DNA of 40,974 nt from Treponema sp. (GTDB lineage: Bacteria; Spirochaetota; Spirochaetia; Treponematales; Treponemataceae): the NCBI GenBank assembly GCA_017940255.1, contig JAGAZB010000029.1, positions 1-40,974 on the forward strand. The letters are read 5' to 3'. Numbering within the stretch: position 1 is the first letter of the stretch; each line of letters starts with the position of its first letter. Shown piece after piece: positions 6,139 to 14,158 of this stretch. Below the pieces are notes generated by a model. The model ran no database searches, was not told the origin of the DNA, and was given only the letters and a program-made list of their open reading frames with translations. A program made the translations under genes and the position numbers.

Positions 6139-7639
6139 GAGTCACCCAAATCTCCGAAGAGAACGCCTCTTCCTTTTTATAACGAAACGTGAGCTCATCA
6201 ATTCTCACTTTCTTAAATCCACTTTGAGCATTAAGCCGAATATCCATAAAAGCTCCCACACGGGCATGAATCAGAGGAAGATAAGTTGTCAGGTAATAAC
6301 CACCTTTACAGTTGATACAATCATGAAGGAGATCCTTCGCACGACGCAGGCAGAAAGGTTCATCTTCAAATAAATCATCAGACAGATATTTTGAAGTAAT
6401 ATTTTTTACAATCTGACCTTTAGCCGCAATCTCGTTATCGTCTTTTACAAAAATGCTGTAGTTAGTTTCAGAAATAATTGCCCGACCATAAATAGCAGCC
6501 TTATAAAGTCCAATCAGATTTCCATTTCTCGAAAGCTGAACAATAGCGCGGTCTTTGTAAGTCGTAGTATCGTACTGCACAACTTCAAACGATGGTGTCA
6601 TCGTCGGGCTTGACCCGGCGATCTGCATATCACGGACAAATTCTTCTTCACTGGTAATCTCATCCGCATACACAACATTCCTCGTTTTTCCCTCATCATT
6701 CTTAGCTGTGTAGATTGCCTGGTAATCATTGTCAGAAATAATCTTCCTGCTATCATCCGTAAACGGATAATAAGGCCTCATATCTTCGTCATACCAAACC
6801 GGCGCATCGCTATAACTCCAGAGCTCCTGACGTTCCGTCTGCACATAGCGTGTATACTTCAAACGAACATTATTTGCATATTTATCATTGTTATAAAAAA
6901 ATCTGTAATGAGTAATTTGAGTTTCATCCAAAGTAAAATCAGAATCTTCGCTGTAATCATTTTCTGTATCATAAGGACTTTCAATAAAACTCAGAGTCAA
7001 ATCCTTACCGCATTCCACAACAGCGTCATAAGCCTTAGCAAGAGCACAAAGTTCTTTCCAGGCAGAACCAGCCACAACAACATAAGGAATATCAAAAGGT
7101 AAAGAGCCGCAGTTGATTTCATTTGCACGAATGCCACCACGAGCCGCAATAATATGAACAAGAGATTTCTCCGGCTGTAGTCTGTCACAAACAACAGAAT
7201 GAACAACAGTTTGAGCATCAGTCCAGTTACGCTGCAGCTTAGTGTCATCAAGTTTTGTGCTCAAATCAATTAGACGTACTTTTGTAGTCTTATCAAGAAA
7301 GCCAGTCTCCTGACTCTGAAATCCGCTGTCATCCACAAACATATGAAAGCGGAAAAAAGTATTAATCCGGTCACCAAAGCAATACCAGATCTGAACTCCC
7401 AGCCCTGGAACATATTCCGGATTCTTTTCTATGTCGTAGATACCTTTCAAAAGAAGCTCGCCGCAGTTCACAATTCCACCAGCTTCTGTGTTGTAAGAAG
7501 TTGCAACGCATTCTAGAATATCAGAGTCTGGAATATAAACATCGCCACCACTAAGTTCCAGCACAATACGAACAAAAGGACGAGCCTCAGTATCACAAAT
7601 CTTATTTTCAACTTCAGGCGGTAACTCGTAAAATCTCAT
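6131..7639 (-). CDS. Baseplate hub / tail-associated protein-like (502 aa)
   Basis: A large beta-rich protein. The N-terminal part (RPFVRIVLELSGGDVYIPDSDIL) leads into a central stretch of the kind seen in tail hub proteins: AGSAWKELCALAKAYDAVVECGKDLTLSFIE (about 190-220), where the Gly-x-Ala-W-x-x-L...A-x-x-x-D-A helix is followed by a readout strand. The C terminus ends in a beta domain closing with EIWVTRV. Such proteins form the tail-tip hub through which DNA leaves, and they bind fibres. It follows a 259-residue protein that fits the distal-tail position and precedes the lysis block, matching siphophage order. The assignment is by pattern and position. ATG overlaps the previous stop by 4 nt. 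Confidence 0.55.
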   Translation of the reverse strand: MRFYELPPEVENKICDTEARPFVRIVLELSGGDVYIPDSDILECVATSYNTEAGGIVNCGELLLKGIYDIEKNPEYVPGLGVQIWYCFGDRINTFFRFHMFVDDSGFQSQETGFLDKTTKVRLIDLSTKLDDTKLQRNWTDAQTVVHSVVCDRLQPEKSLVHIIAARGGIRANEINCGSLPFDIPYVVVAGSAWKELCALAKAYDAVVECGKDLTLSFIESPYDTENDYSEDSDFTLDETQITHYRFFYNNDKYANNVRLKYTRYVQTERQELWSYSDAPVWYDEDMRPYYPFTDDSRKIISDNDYQAIYTAKNDEGKTRNVVYADEITSEEEFVRDMQIAGSSPTMTPSFEVVQYDTTTYKDRAIVQLSRNGNLIGLYKAAIYGRAIISETNYSIFVKDDNEIAAKGQIVKNITSKYLSDDLFEDEPFCLRRAKDLLHDCINCKGGYYLTTYLPLIHARVGAFMDIRLNAQSGFKKVRIDELTFRYKKEEAFSSEIWVTRV

Positions 7640-8415
7640 AATACCACCTGTGTGTTTTGTTCACTGTTACGGATATTAAAAACAACAATTCCTGTTACTT
7701 CAAACTTCTGATAACAAAGCACTGTATCAGCGCAGTTGATATCTGCCATATCATCCAGAGGCTTCAAATCGTAAAGGTCCAGCCAGATTCCTAATCGCTG
7801 GTCCAGTGTAATAGAAAGCTTTTCAATTTTATTCTGTGTCGGGTAATGTTCTGTGTTTAAGGGAAAGTAAAGAGTAAGCTGATACTTTGCTTTTTCAGTA
7901 AACCTGCCTGTAAGTTCAAAGCGGTAAACAAGAGGCAGCTTTTTTAAGTCGGCAATTACACTGTGGCCGTCATAATAAAAAGTTCGGCACTCACTCCAAG
8001 GCAAAGAGGGTGTAGTAATATCCCAGCTAGTGGTATATGAATCATCATTATCTTTTACATCAAGCCTGAAAAAAAGCGGTTCATTATTTTCTGCACGAAG
8101 TTCAAAATCTTTTACAGATACATTTTTATAAATCAGCTTTTCACAAACACGGTCTATAAGGATATCAAACTTTTCATTTGAATAAAAAAGCAAAAGGAAC
8201 AGAGCAAGAATATTATTATATTCAAGTCTCGTAACCATGCAACCGATGATTGCCTTGCCGGTTTCAACAAGCTTCTCTCTGCTCCTTAAGCCAATCACTC
8301 CAGGCAGAGCGTAGCCTTTGGACGCAGTGCGTACAGTTTCCTCGCTGTAGGGTAATGGATAATATTCGCCGTCTTTTGCTATCGTCAGTGTGCAGGCTCT
8401 ACCTTGAACTTTCAT
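7636..8415 (-). CDS. Distal-tail (Dit) or tail-tube-like protein
   Basis: 259 residues, almost all beta by pattern (RACTLTIAKDGEYYPLPYSEE at the start and several ...YQLTLYF/...KLSITLDQ strands later). The first gene behind the second copy of the 42-nt regulatory element, with its ATG 10 bases from the element edge, so it opens the tail-tip transcript. It stands immediately before the hub-like gene, where Dit proteins sit, and Dit proteins are of about this size. A tail-tube fold cannot be excluded. No tape-measure gene precedes it. Confidence 0.45.
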   Translation of the reverse strand: MKVQGRACTLTIAKDGEYYPLPYSEETVRTASKGYALPGVIGLRSREKLVETGKAIIGCMVTRLEYNNILALFLLLFYSNEKFDILIDRVCEKLIYKNVSVKDFELRAENNEPLFFRLDVKDNDDSYTTSWDITTPSLPWSECRTFYYDGHSVIADLKKLPLVYRFELTGRFTEKAKYQLTLYFPLNTEHYPTQNKIEKLSITLDQRLGIWLDLYDLKPLDDMADINCADTVLCYQKFEVTGIVVFNIRNSEQNTQVVL

Positions 8416-8425
8416 AGCTCAAGTG

Positions 8426-8467
8426 TAAGCCCAAAGCCGTGTGCAAAAAGGTTCAGGTTTCTTAACC
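8426..8467 (-). promoter_or_regulatory. Duplicated 42-nt phage regulatory element, tail copy
   Basis: On the minus strand it reads GGTTAAGAAACCTGAACC, TTTTTGC, six bases, CTTTGG, two bases, TTA. The same block stands at 18,960-19,001 ahead of the excisionase gene, with 22 of 25 bases equal in the first part and CTTTGG and TTA identical. The tail copy also holds a perfect inverted repeat AAAAGGTT-N10-AACCTTTT (8,446-8,471). No canonical -10 box is visible. It may be an operator or a promoter for an element-specific factor. It separates the cargo block from the tail genes. Confidence 0.7.
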
Positions 8468-8515
8468 TTTTAGGTCAAATCGGTCGATGCTCAGATTTTT
8501 TAATGTCCTTACTTT

Positions 8516-9349
8516 TTATTTAGGGAATTCTTTATTTACTGTAACATTGACATTAATAGGAATAGGATCTTGCTTTTCTAATTCAATAGGTTCATCTATT
8601 TTTATAGGCAATGCTTTCTTTTGTTCAATGTTTTTAACTTCAATTTCAATAGGCTCTTTTTTTATATCTGATATGTTTATATCAACGTTTCCTTTTTTTA
8701 TAGAAATTGGAACAAATAAAGTTAGCAGGGATATAATAAATGAAGCTACTGCAATAATAGTTGTAGTCCAATATTGGACTTTTTGTCTTTTTTCACTTTT
8801 ATTTTGTCTAATTTCTAATTTATATTGTTTAATTTTATCCTCTTCTTCTTTCTTTTGTTGTTTTATTTCTTCTTTCCTAATTTTTTGAGCTTCTAAATCT
8901 AAATAATCATTCTCAACCATATTATATAGTTTACTTGTAGGATAGTAATATGAAGAAAAATATGGCTTTAACTTCTTTGAAAGTGAAGGTTTTATAAAAT
9001 CTGTTGTTGTATCACATATATCGTCTTGTTTTACACATAAATCAGCTTCTGCTAAAAAAATATATTCATTTTCTTCCAGGTATTTCATTAAGAGATAATA
9101 TTCATATAATTTTGCAATTTTATCATAAAATAAATTCTTAAAATCTTCTTGCGTATTGAATCTTTGAGAGTTGTAGACTAATTCCAATTCATCATTTCTA
9201 TTAATAACATGAAAGCCACAGGTTATACTAAGACCAAATATACCTTCTAAATCAAACAAAATATTTTCAGCACAAACTGTTTGATTATTGTTAAAAAGTT
9301 TGATTATTAAATCTAATACTTTTTTTTCAAAATCACTAAATTTTCTCAT
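8516..9349 (-). CDS. Cargo protein: single-pass membrane protein with coiled coil, unknown function
   Basis: 277 residues and very AT-rich. Residues 1-140 form a soluble domain that I do not recognise. About 155-195 is a dense Lys/Glu coiled coil. One membrane helix follows (about 199-221, WTTTIIAVASFIISLLTLFV). The C-terminal tail has alternating Pro-Ile and Val-rich strands (PIKIDEPIELEKQDPIPIN). The topology suggests a cytosolic sensor domain tethered to the membrane with a tail on the far side. The gene is in the block between tail-terminator and tail-tip genes and is not a structural gene by appearance. A role in exclusion of other phages or in changing the host surface is possible but is inference from position, composition and topology. 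Confidence 0.6.
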   Translation of the reverse strand: MRKFSDFEKKVLDLIIKLFNNNQTVCAENILFDLEGIFGLSITCGFHVINRNDELELVYNSQRFNTQEDFKNLFYDKIAKLYEYYLLMKYLEENEYIFLAEADLCVKQDDICDTTTDFIKPSLSKKLKPYFSSYYYPTSKLYNMVENDYLDLEAQKIRKEEIKQQKKEEEDKIKQYKLEIRQNKSEKRQKVQYWTTTIIAVASFIISLLTLFVPISIKKGNVDINISDIKKEPIEIEVKNIEQKKALPIKIDEPIELEKQDPIPINVNVTVNKEFPK

Positions 9350-9370
9350 TTTATTTATTCCTTTTTTTAA

Positions 9371-9384
9371 TTCTATTATTCTTT
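9371..9384 (-). repeat. 14-nt leader repeat shared by two cargo genes (first copy)
   Basis: AAAGAATAATAGAA on the minus strand lies 22 bases upstream of the 277-residue gene. An identical copy at 10,212-10,225 lies immediately upstream of the 267-residue gene. It may be a common promoter element, translation enhancer or remnant of gene duplication. AT-rich sequence makes chance similarity possible. Confidence 0.4.
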
Positions 9385-9410
9385 GAATGTTAAAGCCCTT
9401 TAATTTTTTA

Positions 9411-10211
9411 TCAACTATCTAACAGACTATTTATACAAATCGCATTCTCAGACTTCAGAAAAGCTGTATGGTAATTCTTTTCTTTCCTGAATATGAAAGC
9501 AATAATATCATCATTAAATGATTTCCAATACGGTCTATAAGATTCCCACGTCATTAATGAATTATCTGAATATGCTTTAATTATTTTATTTGCGGTTTCA
9601 GCTTTTATAATGAATCCATAATAATTTTCTAAAAATTCTTTTTTTGCATTCTCGTTGAGTGTATACTTTGTAATATCAAAGTAATAAGATTCATTTCTAT
9701 TTTCAAGCTCATTCATTTTACACATCAATGCAAATCTATGGCTTTTATTACTTGTATTTGCATAAATCTTGTTAGACCAGGTAAGTATTATTGCACCTTT
9801 TAATGGATTGCTATCAACAGGGCTTACTGTATTAAAAACTTCATATTTTACGGTTTCATAATCTGAATATTTTTTTTCATCTTTATTTCGTTCATATTGT
9901 TCTTGCATAAAACTTTCAAAAGAACAGAATTCATTTTCACTTGTACAGTGTACACCATTAAAGTCAGAGAAGTATATTTCTTTTTTTTCTGCTAACGTTT
10001 CTTTTATAAATAAATTATTAAGACAATTAACAAGGTTTTTATCTGTTCTGTAATTCTCATCTAAGAAACAGACGCATTGTTTATCTAAAGTACGAAAAAC
10101 AGAATATAAAGGTTCATAATCAACTGTTAGATATTCCTTAGGAAACTTATTGGAAATGTCAGAAAACTCAATACCATTCAGTTTTTCCTTAAACTTTTTT
10201 TCATTTAACAT
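9411..10211 (-). CDS. Cargo protein of unknown function (267 aa)
   Basis: Not recognised. A soluble, charged protein with no signal peptide or membrane helix. Visible blocks are PKEYLTVDYEPLYSVFRTLD, then SPVDSNPLKGAIILTWSNKIYAN, then YYFDITKYTL, then NDDIIAFIFRKEKNYHTAF. I place the start at ATG 10,211 (MLNEKKFKEK), because the upstream seven codons overlap the shared 14-nt leader; a start at 10,232 is possible. It sits between the AlbA_2 regulator and the membrane protein, all three on the same strand and all AT-rich, so it may be the effector or partner of the membrane protein. A 17-bp palindrome lies 40 bases upstream. Confidence 0.6.
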   Translation of the reverse strand: MLNEKKFKEKLNGIEFSDISNKFPKEYLTVDYEPLYSVFRTLDKQCVCFLDENYRTDKNLVNCLNNLFIKETLAEKKEIYFSDFNGVHCTSENEFCSFESFMQEQYERNKDEKKYSDYETVKYEVFNTVSPVDSNPLKGAIILTWSNKIYANTSNKSHRFALMCKMNELENRNESYYFDITKYTLNENAKKEFLENYYGFIIKAETANKIIKAYSDNSLMTWESYRPYWKSFNDDIIAFIFRKEKNYHTAFLKSENAICINSLLDS

Positions 10212-10250
10212 TTCTATTATTCTTTTAATCAATTACTTCGTATTCCATTG

Positions 10251-10296
10251 TGCAATTTGAAATTGCATAAATTGTGCCAACAGAATCGGCACAATT
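10251..10296 (-). promoter_or_regulatory. 17-bp palindrome plus stem-loop between cargo genes
   Basis: TGCAATTTCAAATTGCA (10,251-10,267) is a perfect palindrome around a central base, the form of a dimeric HTH operator. Next to it is a 9-bp stem (arms AATTGTGCC and GGCACAATT, 10,270-10,296) that overlaps the stop codon of the AlbA_2 regulator gene. There is no U-run, so the stem is not a clear terminator. The regulator's own HTH is an obvious candidate to bind the palindrome and control the following cargo genes. Confidence 0.5.
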
Positions 10297-11719
10297 AATT
10301 TATGATTTTCCAATAACCGTTTCTGTCGCTTCCAACTCGTTCTATTATATTAAGATCCTTTAGAATCTTTATATGCTTTCGTATAGCTCTATCTGTAATT
10401 CCAAGAGTTTTTTCTAAATCGTTTGTAGTAGCATTAGGATTATTTCTAATTGCTTCAAATACAGCAACGGAACTTCTAGGAACTTTCTCGGAACTTTCTA
10501 GGAACTTACTAGGAACTTTCTCGGAACTTCCAGGCATTTTCTGTGCACTTTCAGCGAATCCGTCAATGCCATATTCTGCTGCAAGTTTTTTATAAGTTTC
10601 AGAAGCATTACAAATAGCAGAAAAACCGCCACTTACAACCTTTGGTTCTGGAAGAGTTGCATTTTGTTCTTCACAAATTGTTTTGATTTTGAAATATCCG
10701 CGACCCCAAGATTCAATAAATCCACACTTAAAGAAAATATCTGCAATCTTAGGATTTCTTGGAGCAGAATGATGTAATTTATAAAGGTCTTCAATCTTTA
10801 CGGTTTCCGGCATTTCTCCAATATTCCAGATATCAATCTTGTCCTTGTAAATCAGAATTTGAATAGGATATGGTTTTGTGTAATCCTTATGAATAAGAGC
10901 ATTCAGCAAAAGTTCTCGAAATGCTCCGCGAGGGAAAAAGTAAGTTTCTGCTCTGTGAATTTCATCTGGATATGAAATTAATGCTTTCATATATTTTGTG
11001 TAGATAATATCAAGAGCATCTTCAACCTGTGTCATAAGAGAGCCGTGTATTTCATCCTGGAAAAGAATGTCTGCATCATTTGCAAAATAACCAATTTTGG
11101 TATATGCACCTATTACCCATTTCTCTGGATCCGGATGAAAAGCCATAACTGCAGCACGTGTAAGCCGTTCTTTATCAAAGGCTCTAAGATTCTGCAAAAG
11201 AGCTTCATTTGATATTTCGAGTTCTTCTTCCTTAAATCGGTTTGTTCTTATAGCCCATGTCTTAAATACCTTAAATGCTCGTTCATCTAAGTCTTTTACA
11301 GAAACATCTGGTATTGAAACAGCATCCCATGAAAGACCATATGCATTAAGAATCAAGTCATTCAGCTCAAAACCGGTAACTTCCTGAGTAGTAGAACCAA
11401 CTCTTTTGTAGTATTTTCCATGATAACTTACTGGATTTTCATACTTATTAACTTTGATAATCAGATATTTCAAATTATTGTCAGAATCTTCAGCAACAGA
11501 TACATCACATAAAAGGCCCATGCTCTGTGTAATCTTAAGAGGAATTGTTTCGCTTAATTTATGAAAATCTTGCACACCTGTTACAGTACCTTTGTCGTTT
11601 ACACCAATATAAAGGATTCCGCCTTTTGTATTAGCAAAAGCACAAATCCATTTAAGGTATTCATCCTGCCAGCTTTGCTTAAATTCTATGTCTTGATTTT
11701 CAGCTTTCTGTATTATCAT
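10295..11719 (-). CDS. AlbA_2 / HATPase_c_4 / HTH transcriptional regulator (COG2865-like)
   Basis: 474 residues in three parts. The AlbA_2 (Schlafen-like) domain starts near residue 11 with IEFKQSWQDEYLKWICAFAN and TKGGILYIGVNDKG. The HATPase_c_4-like region covers about 265-345 (FPRGAFRELLLNALIHKDYT and FKCGFIESWGRGYFKI). A winged HTH is near 420-470 (TTNDLEKTLGITDRAIRKHIKIL). Family members are putative DNA-binding regulators, often near mobile or defence genes. The linker at residues about 396-416 (SSEKVPSKFLESSEKVP) is encoded by six tandem 10-11-bp units of GGAACTTTCTC type, so loss or gain of one unit shifts the frame ahead of the HTH. A TATAAT lies about a dozen bases upstream of the ATG. 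Probably an independent transcription unit. Confidence 0.85.
   Translation of the reverse strand: MIIQKAENQDIEFKQSWQDEYLKWICAFANTKGGILYIGVNDKGTVTGVQDFHKLSETIPLKITQSMGLLCDVSVAEDSDNNLKYLIIKVNKYENPVSYHGKYYKRVGSTTQEVTGFELNDLILNAYGLSWDAVSIPDVSVKDLDERAFKVFKTWAIRTNRFKEEELEISNEALLQNLRAFDKERLTRAAVMAFHPDPEKWVIGAYTKIGYFANDADILFQDEIHGSLMTQVEDALDIIYTKYMKALISYPDEIHRAETYFFPRGAFRELLLNALIHKDYTKPYPIQILIYKDKIDIWNIGEMPETVKIEDLYKLHHSAPRNPKIADIFFKCGFIESWGRGYFKIKTICEEQNATLPEPKVVSGGFSAICNASETYKKLAAEYGIDGFAESAQKMPGSSEKVPSKFLESSEKVPRSSVAVFEAIRNNPNATTNDLEKTLGITDRAIRKHIKILKDLNIIERVGSDRNGYWKIIN
10469..10533 (-). repeat. Six tandem 10-11-bp repeats in the regulator gene
   Basis: Units begin at 10,469, 10,479, 10,490, 10,501, 10,512 and 10,523, each a variant of GGAACTTTCTC on the plus strand. 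Three units equal 33 bp, or 11 codons, which explains the repeated SSEKVP in the protein. Because 11 is not a multiple of three, slippage by a single unit would change the frame. Confidence 0.85.
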
Positions 11720-11775
11720 ATTACAAGATTATTATATCATAATTATTGCTGTTTCTTCTATGTTTCAAAATATTA

Positions 11776-12168
11776 TCACACCGTAATTCTCATAACTATT
11801 TTGTTTTCCTTAGAGTTTGTTATTTTACAGTCAATCCACATATCATCCTTCTGAATAATTAATGCTATGGCTTCGGAATATCGTGAGAATATAATTGGTC
11901 TTAGTTCTATGTTTGGTTGTAGTTTTAATTCAATGCTAACTGTATAAATTGTATTTTCTACAATCCTGTCTTTCTCAGAATACTCAGTTTCTTCCATATT
12001 AAAAATGAATGAAGGTGTCTTAATACAGTTCTCTGAGAGACTTGTATTTTCAAACGGTTTTAAAATAATTCCGTCATTATACTCCTTATTGATTTTCTCA
12101 ATATATTCAGGAAGTTTTTGAATTAAGAGATATTCCAGTTCTTTATAAACAGGCTCAAAACTTTTCAT
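11776..12168 (-). CDS. Tail terminator / tail-completion-like protein
   Basis: 130 residues from the ATG at 12,168, which overlaps the connector stop as ATGA (an ATG two codons further up also exists). Pattern: an N-terminal amphipathic helix (EPVYKELEYLLIQKLPEYIEK), a beta strand with P-S-F-I-F-N-M-E, then NTIYTVSIELKLQP and a helix with RYSEAIALIIQKD. This alternation fits the gpU/neck family of tail terminators, which cap the tail tube and join it to the head. Its place right after the gp6-like connector supports that. The gene is AT-rich like the cargo block that follows. Confidence 0.5.
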   Translation of the reverse strand: MKSFEPVYKELEYLLIQKLPEYIEKINKEYNDGIILKPFENTSLSENCIKTPSFIFNMEETEYSEKDRIVENTIYTVSIELKLQPNIELRPIIFSRYSEAIALIIQKDDMWIDCKITNSKENKIVMRITV

Positions 12169-12686
12169 AAACATTTTCTACTATATAAATTGATTACAGA
12201 CTGAATATCCTGTGGTAATTCAAATCCTGTTTCATCATCAAGATTTGTCTGCTTAATAAAGTCTTTCTTTTTTAGAAGGAAAAGTTTTACTATAACTTCT
12301 TTTAAGTCTGCCGGTAATGTTTCTTCTGTAAAACCAGCATTATAATTCAGAAAGACAACATGACCTTCTAGTTTTGGATCTATGAATAAAATACGCTGTC
12401 CATCAATTACACAATTAGGAACACGGAGCTTTGTTGTCATATCAATGATATTTATCATTTCTGAAATGTTTTCATGGTCTGTAAAAACCATACAATCCTT
12501 TACTGTGTGTAATTCATTGTAATTCTTATCATCAAGAGTGTAGCCTAAAAGCTTTTCAATATAAGAAATTGTTGCTGCAAAGATTAAAGAATCAGTTTCT
12601 ATTTCCTCGGCATTAAGCTCTAATATTTTCTGTAGTTCTTCAAATGTAAAAGGTTTCAAATCTTCCTCCACGGAAAAGCGGGGCAA
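12165..12686 (-). CDS. Head-tail connector, gp6-like
   Basis: 173 residues. Helical N-terminal part with LIFAATISYIEKLLGY near residues 35-50, a beta excursion (VPNCVIDGQRILFIDPKLEGHVVFLNYNAGFT), then a helix LPADLKEVIVKLFLLKKKD, the plan of HK97 gp6-type DNA-packaging adaptors, which bind under the portal. The only start is a TTG at 12,686 (GGAGG about a dozen bases upstream), or a non-standard ATT immediately before it. It follows the capsid gene after a 139-nt structured spacer, and its base composition is more AT-rich than the capsid's. Its end overlaps the terminator-like gene. Confidence 0.6.
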   Translation of the reverse strand: MPRFSVEEDLKPFTFEELQKILELNAEEIETDSLIFAATISYIEKLLGYTLDDKNYNELHTVKDCMVFTDHENISEMINIIDMTTKLRVPNCVIDGQRILFIDPKLEGHVVFLNYNAGFTEETLPADLKEVIVKLFLLKKKDFIKQTNLDDETGFELPQDIQSVINLYSRKCL

Positions 12687-12825
12687 TGGCTAGTATAACC
12701 TCCGTTCAGTCAAATACAAGGCCAAGCCCTTCGGGTGCTACGCAGCCTTGCATTTGCCTTCACTTCGGTTTTGGAAATTTCGCCCCCGCTTTCCAAAGGC
12801 AAATATTTGTATTTGTCTTTGGGTT
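12687..12825 (-). other. Structured spacer between capsid and connector genes
   Basis: Several stems compete here. CAAATACAAGGC (12,711-12,722) pairs with GCCTTGCATTTG (12,745-12,756). ATTTGCCTT (12,752-12,760) pairs with AAGGCAAAT (12,796-12,804). TTTGGAAA (12,770-12,777) pairs with TTTCCAAA (12,790-12,797). The first two share bases, so they are mutually exclusive. The spacer could tune expression of the genes after capsid, and it also marks the edge of the AT-rich part of the element. Confidence 0.55.
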
Positions 12826-14133
12826 TTATTCTGTTGCTGTTTTGAGCAAGACCATATTCTTTTTAGGACGAGTCACAAGGAATCCATCACGCTTGCGGAA
12901 TCGCATAAAGAGCTCTCCATATTCGAGACCTTCTGTTGTTTCGTCGAAACGTTTGATTTCAATTCCTTTGCGGTTGCCGTGAATGATTCTTTTTGGATTC
13001 ATAAAGATGGCAATCACGCTGTCAGCTTCAATGTCTGCAAGCTGCGGCATCAGACGACTTTCAACAACATCATATCCATCGATTCTTCCTGGCATTCCGT
13101 CACCTGGTTTTCTCCAGATTGGATTGTGGTTGTCGTCTTGAATGTTTGCGATATGATTGAGGAATGTTTCGTGCAGAAACCATTTGCAATATTTTCTTTC
13201 TTCCGGCTCAACCTGCAGCTCTGCCTTGCGGAAGTCGAGGTATGTGAGCTTTGATTCGTCTGTGCTCTGGATGCGGCATACTTCGGCATGAGACATATTC
13301 ATTGCGCCTGTGAACGGGTCATCGTCTGCAATAAGGCACTGACGGTCAAACTCCTGTCCGTAAGCTTCTGTAAAATCTTCAAGGAACATTTTTCCAAGAT
13401 CCACAAAAACATCTTCTCCGAACTCGTCAAAGAATGGAACGTATCCGGCCAAGGTGTAAGCCTTGAGCTCTGTACGTGTAGGCATGTTTGATTTTGTAGC
13501 GTCGATTTTCTGACCATAACTTGTGAGCCATTTCAATTCGATTCCGCCACGGTCTCTTTCCGGAATGAAGATGGATGGTCCACTCATAGGTCGGTGGGTA
13601 ACAAGGTTCATCATCTGAGACTGCTTTGCAGCTTCCTGCATGATAGTCTCTTCGTAAATCGGATTGATAAGATACTGGTCATTGTTTGCAAGATTTCCGA
13701 TTGGTTCCCCGAGAACAGCTTTTGATGGCACAAATCCTTTTCCGGTTTCCCAGGAGAAGTCTTTCGGATTGTTCCATTTTTCAGCTCTGATGTTTGGACA
13801 GAACTTAAGCTGGCCAAGAGTTTCTGCATCCTTGTTCCAGGCTGCGCACAAAGCTTTACCAAGATTGTAGCAAACGTCTCTATAAGAGAGAGGTTTCATT
13901 TCGGTATCAGCTTTACGCATAAGATTACGAAGCTCTTTTACAGCTTCTTTGATTCCTTCAAGTTCACTTGTTGTTGCAGTTGTCTGACTGTCGGCAGCCT
14001 TCAAAATGCCAGCAATGATTTCTTCATTTTCATTGAAATATTTTGAAATCTGTTCTGGTGTTGCAGCTTCTGTAGGAACAAGAGTTTTCATATTTTCCAA
14101 TTTCTGCTGCAGTGATACAATTACTTCGTTCAA
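12826..14133 (-). CDS. HK97-type major capsid protein with N-terminal scaffold segment
   Basis: 435 residues if started at the TTG at 14,133, which has an AAGGAGG five bases upstream; the ATG-started frame to 14,211 would run through a strong hairpin and lacks such a site. Residues 1-85 are a coiled, charged delta-like scaffold region (VIVSLQQKLENMKTL and ELEGIKEAVKELRNLMRKAD). The HK97 fold follows, including IFIPERDRGGIELKWL, an E-loop region with KAYTLAGYVPFFDEFGED, and the C-terminal FMRFRKRDGFLVTRPKKNMVLLKT. It assembles the icosahedral shell and is cleaved by the upstream protease. Position after the protease is canonical. Confidence 0.85.
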   Translation of the reverse strand: MNEVIVSLQQKLENMKTLVPTEAATPEQISKYFNENEEIIAGILKAADSQTTATTSELEGIKEAVKELRNLMRKADTEMKPLSYRDVCYNLGKALCAAWNKDAETLGQLKFCPNIRAEKWNNPKDFSWETGKGFVPSKAVLGEPIGNLANNDQYLINPIYEETIMQEAAKQSQMMNLVTHRPMSGPSIFIPERDRGGIELKWLTSYGQKIDATKSNMPTRTELKAYTLAGYVPFFDEFGEDVFVDLGKMFLEDFTEAYGQEFDRQCLIADDDPFTGAMNMSHAEVCRIQSTDESKLTYLDFRKAELQVEPEERKYCKWFLHETFLNHIANIQDDNHNPIWRKPGDGMPGRIDGYDVVESRLMPQLADIEADSVIAIFMNPKRIIHGNRKGIEIKRFDETTEGLEYGELFMRFRKRDGFLVTRPKKNMVLLKTATE

Positions 14134-14158
14134 GTTTTCCTCCTTAGGTAACTTGGAT

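Noticed and set aside
8516..10232. Toxin-antitoxin assignment for the 277- and 267-residue genes
   Set aside because: Both are too large for a classical pair, neither resembles a known toxin or antitoxin, and there is no overlap between them.
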